NCBI GenBank assembly: GCA_004295015.1
Contig: SHNE01000035.1
Coordinates: 124,001-188,000, forward strand
DNA length: 64,000 bases
Source of the DNA: Bacteroidota bacterium
Lineage (GTDB): Bacteria; Bacteroidota; Bacteroidia; AKYH767-A; 2013-40CM-41-45
Direction: 5' to 3'
The translations under genes were made by a program, and so were the position numbers. The notes under the pieces are model-generated. The model did no database searches, was not told where the DNA came from, and was given only the letters and a program-made list of their open reading frames with translations. Shown here piece by piece: positions 54,196 through 61,843 of the stretch. How positions within the stretch are numbered: the stretch's first letter is position 1; each line of letters begins with the position of its first letter.

Positions 54196-54975
54196 TTGTT
54201 TATTTTGAAAAAAGTCCTCAAATATCTGTTTTTTCCGCTCCAATGGCTTTGGCGTTCTTTTTATTTCATCAACGCTGTCATCACTTTTTTTCTTTTCTTT
54301 CCCTTTTTTGCTGTGTTACTCCTTAGAAATGAATGGTTTCCATTGGTTTTTAAACTGAAGAAAGTTTGGGCACATTTTATTCTCTGGCCTGCTCTGATAT
54401 TTTACAGAATCGACAGCAATTTCAAACCAAAAAAAGGGGAAGCATTTGTTTTCTGTCCGAACCATACTTCCTACCTCGACATCATGCTCATATATATAAG
54501 TATACCTCTATACTTTCATACTATGGGAAAGGCTGAATTGAGAAGAGTGCCCTTTTTTCGTCGTTTTTTCGACGAAATGAATATCCCGGTTAACAGAAAA
54601 AGTAAAATGGACTCCCATAGGGCCTTTTTAAGGGCGGCTTCTGATTTGGAAAAAGGAATCAGTATCACGCTTTTTCCTGAAGGGACCATTCTTCACAACG
54701 GTCCGCGTATCGGCCGATTTAAAAATGGTCCATTCAGACTGGCTATCCAGGCTCAGGTGCCGGTAGTACCGATCACATTTTTAGATAATTGGGTCATTTT
54801 ACCGGATGATTTTTTGAAAAGAACCGGCCACCCCGGTTTGTGCCGGGTAATTATTCATGATCCGATTCCGACCAAGGGAATGACCGAAGCCGACATGGAA
54901 AGCCTCAAAGCAAAGGTTTATCAGGTTATGAGAGAACCCCTGGCTAAAAAATTCCCTGAGTATTTTAATGAATAA
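54196..54975 (+). CDS. plsC: 1-acyl-sn-glycerol-3-phosphate acyltransferase
   Basis: About 256-259 residues. It transfers an acyl chain to lysophosphatidic acid, the second acylation in phospholipid synthesis, at the inner membrane. A hydrophobic N-terminus (~10-45) precedes the HX4D motif CPNHTSYLDI and FPEGT, with the IPVNRKS and VPVVPITFLDN segments between and after them. The start is unsure: no ATG is in frame, and TTG at 54196 or TTG at 54205 (giving a more usual MKKVLKYLFFP start) are possible. It stands alone, facing away from the yceD-fabH group, but fits with PlsX as part of lipid synthesis. Confidence 0.92.
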   Translation: MFILKKVLKYLFFPLQWLWRSFYFINAVITFFLFFPFFAVLLLRNEWFPLVFKLKKVWAHFILWPALIFYRIDSNFKPKKGEAFVFCPNHTSYLDIMLIYISIPLYFHTMGKAELRRVPFFRRFFDEMNIPVNRKSKMDSHRAFLRAASDLEKGISITLFPEGTILHNGPRIGRFKNGPFRLAIQAQVPVVPITFLDNWVILPDDFLKRTGHPGLCRVIIHDPIPTKGMTEADMESLKAKVYQVMREPLAKKFPEYFNE

Positions 54976-55119
54976 GGGGCTCTGTGGAACGCTGATAAGG
55001 CAGATTCAAAAAGATCAAATAAGATTTTAAATGGTTAAATCTGCGACCATCTTAAAAAATCTGCATCATCAGCCTGTCTCATTTCATTCGACATTCGGAC
55101 GAATCCGTGTTCCGAAAAA

Positions 55120-55536
55120 TTAACAGAATTCCTCGTAGGCAGCCGTTAAATTCTCCGCTATCATCTCCGCAGAACGACCTTCAATATGATGACGCTCAAG
55201 GAAATGAACTAATTTGCCGTCTTTAAAAAGAGCAATGGCCGGAGAAGATGGAGGATAAGGAAGTGTGAATTTTCTCGCCTCGGCCGTAGCTTCAAGGTCC
55301 TGTCCTGCGAAAACGGTAGTCAGCTTTCCCGGTTTTTTTGAATGTTGCAGAGAAAGCTTTACACCCGGACGGGCAGTTCCTGCTGCACAACCGCATACTG
55401 AATTGAGAACCAGGAGCAATGTCCCTTTGCTCGTCGGAATCGTATTGTCAACTTCTTCCACCGTTTTTAATTCCTGGAAACCGGCACTTGTTAATTCCTG
55501 ACGCATAGGCGTGCAGATGTATTCTGGATATGGCAT
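55120..55536 (-). CDS. BrxA/BrxB-family bacilliredoxin
   Basis: A 138-residue protein of the BrxA/BrxB (YphP/YqiW) family, thioredoxin-fold proteins that remove bacillithiol from, or reduce disulfides in, proteins. Diagnostics are the start MPYPEYICTPMRQELTSAGF, the VCGCAAGTARPG active site (CGC) and the late HFLERHHIEGRSAEMIAENL. The length is normal. Alone in its transcription unit, it suggests that bacillithiol or a similar thiol is used. Confidence 0.92.
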   Translation of the reverse strand: MPYPEYICTPMRQELTSAGFQELKTVEEVDNTIPTSKGTLLLVLNSVCGCAAGTARPGVKLSLQHSKKPGKLTTVFAGQDLEATAEARKFTLPYPPSSPAIALFKDGKLVHFLERHHIEGRSAEMIAENLTAAYEEFC

Positions 55537-55757
55537 TTTACTGATTATTTAAGATTTTCTAACACAAAATTACGCTTAAAAATGTAGGCTCAAACCCATT
55601 GCCCTAATTAAAGCTTGCTCAGGCAATATTTTCAAAGCTTTTAACAATCACCCTACTTAAAAGTTCAGATTCTTACAAATGTCAGAGCTTCTGTTGAATG
55701 AGCATATCTAAGCCTCCGCTCAGGCCTACTTTGCATGTAATCAATGAAACACACAAC

Positions 55758-56195
55758 ATGCATCGCACAACATTAAAGAGACTTTTTATTTTTCTTATTG
55801 TTTTTACCTGGACTTACAGCTTAGTAGCGCAGGACGTATTAGAGAATAATGTGTATCGCGTTACTGCCTATAAGAACGGAAACAATCAGATCACGAGTAC
55901 TTCAAATTATGCTGAAGTAATTCCTCCTGTGAGCATTTATGTTCCGAATGCTTTTACTCCAAATGGAGATGGCATCAATGATACCTTCGGTGTGAAAGGA
56001 GAAGGCATCAGAAATTTTCATCTCTTTATTTTTGACAGATGGGGAGAGAAAATATTTGAGACTACCAATCCACGACAAACATGGGATGGCCTCTATGGCG
56101 GAGAGCCGGCCGAGCAAGGAACATATGTTGTTCAAGTTTATGCCTATGGATTGGCGAAAAGTGCCAGAAATGCATCAGTCACTCTTGTGAGATAA
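55758..56195 (+). CDS. Minimal secreted protein consisting mostly of a T9SS type B sorting domain
   Basis: A 145-residue protein starting at ATG 55758 (MHRTTLKRLFIFLIVFTWTY); an upstream in-frame ATG at 55698 would add 20 residues before the signal. After cleavage near SLVAQ there are only ~30 residues before a type B (gliding-motility-associated, CHU_C-like) sorting domain: VPNAFTPNGDGINDTFGVKG ... DRWGEKIFETTNPRQTWDG ... GTYVVQVYAYG. It carries almost no cargo, so it may be the end of a decayed larger gene or a real small surface protein. Confidence 0.85.
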   Translation: MHRTTLKRLFIFLIVFTWTYSLVAQDVLENNVYRVTAYKNGNNQITSTSNYAEVIPPVSIYVPNAFTPNGDGINDTFGVKGEGIRNFHLFIFDRWGEKIFETTNPRQTWDGLYGGEPAEQGTYVVQVYAYGLAKSARNASVTLVR

Positions 56196-56316
56196 TATCA
56201 ATTAGCGTATCAAAAAAAATAGTCAACATCATGTGTTGGCTATTTTTTTTTTGTGGCTTAATAAAAAGAATGTGGTTCATTCTTTATTTATATTTTTACA
56301 GCTTAATTGATTTTAT

Positions 56317-56718
56317 ATGAGCCCAACTTCCAGATACAAGATTGCTATGTTGATTGATGATAATGAACTTGACAATTTCATCAACAAGAAACTCATCGAA
56401 AGTGAAAACTTTGCAGAGAAGGTTTTGATTCACACATCCGGACAGTCGGCCTTGGAAGAATTAAATAAGCATTCAGCTGACACTTCTTCTTTGCCCGACA
56501 TTATTTTTCTTGATATCATGATGCCGCATATGGACGGTTTTGGCTTCCTTGAAGAGTTCAATAAACTTCCTGAATCAGCCAAAGCACAGTGTAAAGTTGT
56601 GATGCTCTCCACTTCAGAAAGTTTCAAGGATTTGAATAAAGCGAACCAGGATAGAAACGTTTATAAATTCCTTAACAAGCCCCTGAAGAAGGAGATCCTG
56701 GAAGCAATTAATGTTTAA
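56317..56718 (+). CDS. Single-domain response regulator (CheY-like)
   Basis: A 133-residue receiver domain with no output domain. MLIDDNELDN holds the acidic pocket, the phospho-acceptor Asp lies in IIFLDIMMPHMDGFGFLEEF, the conserved Thr/Ser in VVMLSTSE, and Lys in FLNKPLK. Such proteins pass phosphate to other proteins in phosphorelays or bind targets directly. A second receiver follows ~150 bp downstream on the same strand with its own promoter. Confidence 0.92.
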   Translation: MSPTSRYKIAMLIDDNELDNFINKKLIESENFAEKVLIHTSGQSALEELNKHSADTSSLPDIIFLDIMMPHMDGFGFLEEFNKLPESAKAQCKVVMLSTSESFKDLNKANQDRNVYKFLNKPLKKEILEAINV

Positions 56719-56835
56719 TAAATTTCCGGTATCCGATTGTTGTTTTCATCGCCTTTAGTCTTGTAAACCACTCGAAAGGCCTATAAATAAAGGCTTTCAG
56801 AAGACTTTACTATTGACTGGCCATAGGATAATAAG

Positions 56836-56843
56836 TATATTTG
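56836..56843 (+). promoter_or_regulatory. Bacteroidota promoter: TTG-N20-TATATTTG
   Basis: TATATTTG (56836-56843) matches TAnnTTTG and is preceded by TTG at 56813-56815 (20-bp spacing). The expected transcript start near 56849 supports the ATG at 56871 of the second response regulator rather than the TTG at 56841. Confidence 0.65.
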
Positions 56844-56870
56844 CCATTGAACACCTCCCTTTTTAATCAA

Positions 56871-57305
56871 ATGACTGATAAAAATTTTTCAAATACACAG
56901 GTACTTCTCATAGACGACAGCGAAATCGACGTCCTGGTGAATCGCCGATTGATGGAGCTTACATCTTTTTCTAAAAGTATTATGGTCACAGGATCAGCGG
57001 AAGAGGCCCTGCATTATCTCCAGAATGAATGCCGAAATGCTGATGATGCACCTGATTGGATTTTCCTTGATGTGCACCTTCCCGGAAAAAGCGGTTACGA
57101 TTTTATCAGTGAGTTTGCTTCCTTGCCGGAAGCTATTCGAGAAAAATCAAAAATAATTATTCTCTCCGTTTTTCAAAAACCTGAACATCTCGAAAAAGCA
57201 CTCGAGCAACCTTTTGTTTTTGGCCAGCTCGATAAGCCATTAACACAATCGGCACTTCGCGATTTGTTACGTGCAGATCTTGAAAAGATCAACGCTTCTT
57301 CTTAA
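56871..57305 (+). CDS. Single-domain response regulator, diverged
   Basis: A 144-residue receiver protein. Acidic residues are in VLLIDDSEIDV, phospho-acceptor Asp in WIFLDVHLPGKSGYDFISEF, Ser in IILSVFQK, and Lys in GQLDKPLTQSALRD. Its C-terminal ~15 residues overlap the end of the convergent tadA gene by 17 bp. It is a paralogue of the regulator just upstream, but has its own promoter, so the two need not be made together. Confidence 0.9.
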   Translation: MTDKNFSNTQVLLIDDSEIDVLVNRRLMELTSFSKSIMVTGSAEEALHYLQNECRNADDAPDWIFLDVHLPGKSGYDFISEFASLPEAIREKSKIIILSVFQKPEHLEKALEQPFVFGQLDKPLTQSALRDLLRADLEKINASS

Positions 57306-57741
57306 AAAAGTCTTTTAACAGGGAAGAACATTCTTCCTCCAATAATCCTCCGAGAAGCTTTGTCTTCGGATGTAAGATGGATTTCGAAGTCAGAAGAAAA
57401 CCCCGCTTCTCATCTCTTGCTCCGTAAACGATTTCAGTTATTTGAGTCCAGTAACTTGCGCCGGCACACATCACACAAGGCTCAAGAGTTACATAAAGGG
57501 TGCATTCGTGGAGGTATTTTCCTCCCAAAAAATTTGCCGCTGCGGTGAAGGCCTGCATTTCTGCATGTGCTGTAACATCATTCAACTGTTGGGTGAGATT
57601 ATGCCCTCGTCCAATAATCCGCCCCTGGCAAACGACCACTGCACCGACAGGTACTTCATTTAATGCTAAAGCCCGTTCGGCTTCTTTGATCGCTTCACGC
57701 ATAAAGCGGGCATGATCTATGGCTTTGTTCTGTGTTTCCAT
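57289..57741 (-). CDS. tadA: tRNA adenosine(34) deaminase TadA
   Basis: A 150-residue zinc-dependent deaminase that makes inosine at the wobble position of tRNA-Arg(ACG). Zinc ligands and catalytic Glu are in TAHAEMQ (His59-Ala-Glu61) and EPCVMC (Cys89, Cys92), with VPVGAVVV before them. The ATG at 57741 is used; an ATG at 57780 adds 13 non-conserved residues. It is convergent with and overlaps the second response regulator gene by 17 bp. A guanine/cytosine deaminase is a weaker alternative. Confidence 0.91.
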   Translation of the reverse strand: METQNKAIDHARFMREAIKEAERALALNEVPVGAVVVCQGRIIGRGHNLTQQLNDVTAHAEMQAFTAAANFLGGKYLHECTLYVTLEPCVMCAGASYWTQITEIVYGARDEKRGFLLTSKSILHPKTKLLGGLLEEECSSLLKDFFKKKR

Positions 57742-57886
57742 GCAACTATGTGGCGAATGTAAGGATTCAATTTTTATCAAATTTGTTCTATCTGTTTGAT
57801 TCTTTCTGATTCTGGTTTATGGCTTAAATAAGGCTCATCCCTGAGCTAAAATATTTTTACCTTCGCTTTTCAAAATGTAAGATGAT

Positions 57887-59653
57887 ATGTTGAGGACGCA
57901 TACTTGTGGAGAATTAAGAATGGCAGACGTAAACAAAGAAGTGACTCTTTGTGGATGGATGCAGCGATCACGTGATCTGGGTGGCATGACTTTCATTGAT
58001 CTGAGAGATCGATATGGATTGACGCAGTTGGTTTTCAATATGGAAGTAAATAAAAGCCTTTGTGAAGAAGCCCGGAAGCTGGGAAGAGAATTCGTCATAA
58101 AAATAAAAGGAGTGGTCACAGAGCGCAGCAATAAAAACGCTAAAATGCCTACAGGTGACATAGAGATAAATGTTTCTTCACTGGAAATATTGAACGAGTC
58201 GAAAACACCGCCATTCACCATCGAAGAAAATACAGATGGAGGCGATGACTTGCGTATGAAGTACCGTTACTTGGATGTACGACGTTCAACGGTGAAAGAT
58301 GCGCTCTTGCTCCGGGCAACTATTGCCGGACTCACCAGAAATTATTTGAATGAGCAGGGTTTTATTGAAATAGAAACTCCTGTCCTGATAAAATCCACAC
58401 CCGAAGGTGCCCGGGATTTTGTTGTTCCTTCCAGAATGAATCCGGGTGAGTTTTATGCTCTGCCTCAGTCGCCTCAAACCTTTAAGCAGTTGCTGATGGT
58501 GGCCGGAATGGATAAATACTATCAGATCGTTAAATGTTTTCGTGATGAAGATCTTCGGGCCGACAGGCAGCCGGAGTTCACTCAAATCGATTGTGAAATG
58601 AGTTTCGTTGAACAGGAAGATGTATTGCAGACTTTCGAAGGTTTAATCACTCATCTTTTCAAGAAAGTAAAAGGAATTGCCGTGTCAGGAATTCCACGGA
58701 TGACTTATGCCGAAGCAATGGAGCATTATGGCAATGACAAGCCCGACATCCGTTTCGAAATGAAACTCACGAACATGAATTCGCTCGTGAAAGGAAAAAA
58801 CTTTAAAGTATTTGATGATGCAGAGACAGTATTGGGGATTTGTGCCAAAGGATGTGCTGAATATACCAGAAAACAACTTGATGAATTAACCGAATGGGTA
58901 AAACGCCCACAGCTCGGTGCCACCGGATTGATTTATGCAAGGGTAAATGCCGATGGCTCTGTGAAATCATCCGTCGATAAGTTTTATAATCCGGAAGATC
59001 TTAAACAATGGGCTGAATTGTTGCATGCAGCTCCCGGTGATTTGATATTATTACTCGCCGGTGGAGATGCTCTCATTAGAAAAGCCATGAGCGAACTTCG
59101 TTTGGAAATGGGAGAGCGGCTCGGTTACCGAGGGAAAGATGACTTCAAAGCATTGTGGGTTCTTGATTTTCCTTTATTGGAATGGGCAGATGATACCAAA
59201 CGCTGGCATGCTATGCATCATCCATTCACATCTCCGAAACCGGAAGATATAAGTATGCTTAAAACAGATCCCGGAAAAGTTCGGGCTAATGCATATGACC
59301 TTGTCATCAATGGAGTAGAAATTGGCGGAGGCTCGATCCGTATTCATAATAACGAATTGCAACAGCAAATGTTTGAGACATTAGGATTCAGCAAGGAAGA
59401 CGCTCAGGCGCAATTTGGTTTCTTGATGAATGCTTTTGAATACGGTGCACCTCCTCATGGAGGTGTCGCATTCGGATTCGACAGACTATGTTCTTTGTTT
59501 GGTGGATCTGATTCTATTCGCGACTATATCGCTTTCCCTAAAAATAATGCCGGACGAGATGTGATGATCAATACTCCTTCGAACATTTCTGAAGAGCAGC
59601 TCAATGAATTGTCTATTCAGGTTGTAAGTACTGCTCCAAAGAGCCGGAACTGA
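57887..59653 (+). CDS. aspS: Aspartyl-tRNA synthetase
   Basis: A 588-residue class II synthetase that charges tRNA-Asp. Features in order: OB-fold anticodon-binding domain starting [19 protein letters not shown] with [11 protein letters not shown]; the catalytic core with [39 protein letters not shown] and [20 protein letters not shown]; the bacterial GAD insertion (~290-410); and the C-terminal [10 protein letters not shown]. The length is that of the bacterial type. Confidence 0.97.
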   Translation: MLRTHTCGELRMADVNKEVTLCGWMQRSRDLGGMTFIDLRDRYGLTQLVFNMEVNKSLCEEARKLGREFVIKIKGVVTERSNKNAKMPTGDIEINVSSLEILNESKTPPFTIEENTDGGDDLRMKYRYLDVRRSTVKDALLLRATIAGLTRNYLNEQGFIEIETPVLIKSTPEGARDFVVPSRMNPGEFYALPQSPQTFKQLLMVAGMDKYYQIVKCFRDEDLRADRQPEFTQIDCEMSFVEQEDVLQTFEGLITHLFKKVKGIAVSGIPRMTYAEAMEHYGNDKPDIRFEMKLTNMNSLVKGKNFKVFDDAETVLGICAKGCAEYTRKQLDELTEWVKRPQLGATGLIYARVNADGSVKSSVDKFYNPEDLKQWAELLHAAPGDLILLLAGGDALIRKAMSELRLEMGERLGYRGKDDFKALWVLDFPLLEWADDTKRWHAMHHPFTSPKPEDISMLKTDPGKVRANAYDLVINGVEIGGGSIRIHNNELQQQMFETLGFSKEDAQAQFGFLMNAFEYGAPPHGGVAFGFDRLCSLFGGSDSIRDYIAFPKNNAGRDVMINTPSNISEEQLNELSIQVVSTAPKSRN

Positions 59654-59665
59654 TTCTCTCCAGTA

Positions 59666-60655
59666 TTATATCACCCGAATCGTTCCTTCTTTCTCTTCAA
59701 TCAAACGAAAAGGTTCCTCTTTAACCAGAAGGAAGCTGTCGAGGTCCGCATAATCTGCTAATGAACACAAATGAATGCCGGAAGAAATTCCGAGGCTGGT
59801 TTCAACCATACAGCCTATCATTGTTTTAAGACCTTTATCTCTTGCTTTCCGGAGTAAGCTGATTGCATTTTGATATCCACCTGCCTTCATCAGCTTCACG
59901 TTGACGCCGTGAAACATCGTCTTTAAATATCCAAAATCAGCTTCATCTAATATTGATTCATCGGCAAAAAGCGGGAATATGGAATACTTTTTCAAATATT
60001 TGTACTCATCATCCATTCCTGCAGGCATCGGTTGCTCCACGAATTCGATCCTGAGCTTTTTTATTTTTTCCAGAAAGTATATGAGGGCTTCAACATCGTT
60101 GAACGCTTCATTCGGATCAAGAAGGATTTGCCGGCTGCTAAATGAAGAAAGGTAACGAAGGACTTCAAAGCCTTCATCAGTATTAATTTTTACTTTCAGA
60201 TATCGAAATCTGTCAAGCTTGTTCTGCTTATAGAAATCACGGAGCACTGATGGATCCATGATTGGAATGGTGTATGCAGTCTCCACGCTTCCGGGATCAG
60301 ATAGATTTAATTGTTTCGGAACGGAGACTTTGTTTTTTGCGGCTTGTAAATGATGCCATGCCGATTCGATAGCGAATCGAAGTGCATTAGCCGGTCGAAT
60401 ATCATTCAAAAATTCATTTAGGGCGTCATCTGATGCAAAATGTTCGGGTACTTTGCTTTCAAACAGTTCAAATTGATTCAAGAGAAGTTCCGGAGTTTCC
60501 TGATACCTGATGTTGGGAGCAGCTTCACCTTTTCCTGAATAGCTTCCTTCTTTCAGCTCAACGATCAGATTAGTTTTCTGATCCGTTGCATTTCGGGAAA
60601 TCTTCCAGGTGTATTTTAAATCAAGTACGATCTTTTGGATGGACCAATGTTGCAT
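59666..60655 (-). CDS. Dipeptide epimerase (enolase superfamily; L-Ala-D/L-Glu epimerase type)
   Basis: A 329-residue enzyme of the muconate-lactonising subgroup. KVK (Lys154, Lys156), metal ligands Asp180 (LLDPNEAF), Glu207 (VEQP) and Asp232 (ADES), and the second base lysine in VNVKLMKAGG are all visible, followed by GCMVETSLGISSG. Such enzymes convert L-Ala-D-Glu to L-Ala-L-Glu in peptidoglycan recycling or act on related dipeptides; the exact substrate is inference. It is convergent with aspS, 12 bp apart. Confidence 0.88.
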   Translation of the reverse strand: MQHWSIQKIVLDLKYTWKISRNATDQKTNLIVELKEGSYSGKGEAAPNIRYQETPELLLNQFELFESKVPEHFASDDALNEFLNDIRPANALRFAIESAWHHLQAAKNKVSVPKQLNLSDPGSVETAYTIPIMDPSVLRDFYKQNKLDRFRYLKVKINTDEGFEVLRYLSSFSSRQILLDPNEAFNDVEALIYFLEKIKKLRIEFVEQPMPAGMDDEYKYLKKYSIFPLFADESILDEADFGYLKTMFHGVNVKLMKAGGYQNAISLLRKARDKGLKTMIGCMVETSLGISSGIHLCSLADYADLDSFLLVKEEPFRLIEEKEGTIRVI

Positions 60656-60770
60656 GTGAATGTTTGCAGTGAAGGTTCAGAACTCTAAAATAATTGCGTT
60701 TATCAAACAAATTTCAAGATTTTATTGATTGAATAATAAAATGATGAAAGATAAATATGGCTTAAATGCA

Positions 60771-60801
60771 AAAGTCCCCCGATTAATAACCGGGGGACTT
60801 T
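60771..60801 (-). terminator. Hairpin terminator of the histone-like gene
   Basis: AAAGTCCCCC (60771-60780) plus G60781 pairs perfectly with 60791-60801 around a 9-nt loop, about 35 bp after the stop at 60836. A T-run follows on the plus strand, so it may act both ways. Confidence 0.7.
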
Positions 60802-60835
60802 TTGCGAACCGCTGTGAAAGCGGAAAGCTTGAAGA

Positions 60836-60934
60836 TTACTTCTTCTTCTTCTTAGCTGCTTTTTTCTTTGTAGCTTTTTTCTTAGTAGCTTTCTTTTTAG
60901 TTGCTTTCTTAGCAGCTTTTTTTGCTTTTGCCAT
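60836..60934 (-). CDS. Tiny lysine/alanine-rich histone-like protein
   Basis: A 32-residue protein made only of Met, Ala, Lys and Thr: MAKAKKAAKKATKKK, then repeats of the ATKKK unit and a terminal KKKKK. This is the composition of histone H1-like (Hc1) and small nucleoid-associated proteins. The ATG at 60934 follows a TAAGTTTG promoter box by ~30 bp and a hairpin terminator follows, so it is a real short gene rather than a fragment of the longer frame from 61045. It probably binds DNA or RNA by charge. Confidence 0.8.
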   Translation of the reverse strand: MAKAKKAAKKATKKKATKKKATKKKAAKKKKK

Positions 60935-60964
60935 TGTTTTTAGTTTTTGAATGTTATGACTAGT

Positions 60965-60972
60965 CAAACTTA
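60965..60972 (-). promoter_or_regulatory. -7 box (TAAGTTTG) of the histone-like gene
   Basis: Minus-strand TAAGTTTG fits TAnnTTTG and lies about 31 bp before the ATG at 60934, which supports the short reading of this gene. Confidence 0.55.
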
Positions 60973-61412
60973 ATAAATAAAAAAAGGTTACACCGTTTTG
61001 TATAAATATTTTCTTAACAATGGTTTGTTGATTTCGAAAAGACAAAAATCATTCATCATTTCATAAAAATATTTTGCGATTAGAAAAATTACATCTTCGG
61101 AAACATGCATGAATAAAGGCGTTGCAAAGATTTGTTTTTTATGTATACATGATTTGTTATACAAAAATAGCAAGCGTTGATGTGATCGGTCAAAATCAAA
61201 ATTGTTAATAACCATGTCCACTTCAAAATGAAGAAATGTCAATTTTGTTCTTTGACTCGATCTGATTTTTGCGTTTTGGGTAAATATTTTTCCTGATTTG
61301 CATATCTCAGGTCCCATAATTTCTGTTTCGATGCCATAAATTCATGATATCACATGTTGAATTGATCGCAAGTCGAAATAGAATTGATTAATCCGGACAA
61401 ACAAATCAATAC

Positions 61413-61532
61413 ATGGATGATGTCAGACAGCTGCTGAGACAATGCTTTTGTAATTCCGAATTATCTGCACAAGAATTAATTTCTTGTGCTTATCGGAAGC
61501 CTCTGTCATCAGATGCGGCGCTGAACACATGA
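61413..61532 (+). CDS. Possible 39-residue small ORF
   Basis: Starts MDDVRQLLRQCFCNSELSAQ and ends in SSDAALNT. The composition looks protein-like (amphipathic helix, Cys pair), but it is short, crosses the palindrome at 61454-61498, and has no promoter or partner in view. It could be a gene remnant or chance. Confidence 0.25.
   Translation: MDDVRQLLRQCFCNSELSAQELISCAYRKPLSSDAALNT
61454..61498. repeat. Nested inverted repeat
   Basis: TTCCGA (61454-61459) pairs with TCGGAA (61493-61498) outside, and GCACAAGAA (61467-61475) pairs perfectly with TTCTTGTGC (61481-61489) inside around a TTAAT loop. It could be an operator, cruciform or processed terminator; no adjacent T-run. Confidence 0.55.
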
Positions 61533-61705
61533 ATTAATTCCGTGTTGACATCATTCATTGGCTGATCGTGAACAGGAAAATACTCCATCTAAATGCCATA
61601 AAGAAGGATTTTGAATGACCATGAAGATCCACTGATGTCTCTTTACATATTTCTTATTCCGTTTAGATTCTTCAAGCAGATTAAGCGCTCAGGCTTTATT
61701 TTTAA

Positions 61706-61713
61706 TACTTTTG
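61706..61713 (+). promoter_or_regulatory. -7 box TACTTTTG upstream of the PAS kinase
   Basis: TACTTTTG fits TAnnTTTG and lies about 130 bp before the kinase ATG, which implies a long leader. Tentative. Confidence 0.35.
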
Positions 61714-61843
61714 AAGCTCATTCGATCCCTCGCCTGCAAATCCGGGCTTTGATTTGTAAGTGAGATGATCGAACACAAATGCAAGATTGCATGAGATTAC
61801 TTAATTAGCACCAATTCCAATAAAATTTTCCGGATTACCGACC

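Larger units (their letters stand above)
60973..61843. other. Large intergenic region, ~870 bp
   Basis: Between the histone-like gene and the PAS kinase. It holds a nested palindrome at 61454-61498, a possible 39-codon ORF (61413-61532) and a -7 box (61706-61713). A 109-codon minus-strand ORF (60988-61317) has no coding signature and covers the promoter of the histone-like gene, so it is rejected. Nothing else was recognised. Confidence 0.45.

Noticed and set aside
60988..61317. 109-codon minus-strand ORF upstream of the histone-like gene
   Set aside because: No family, odd composition, and it overlaps the promoter of the histone-like gene.
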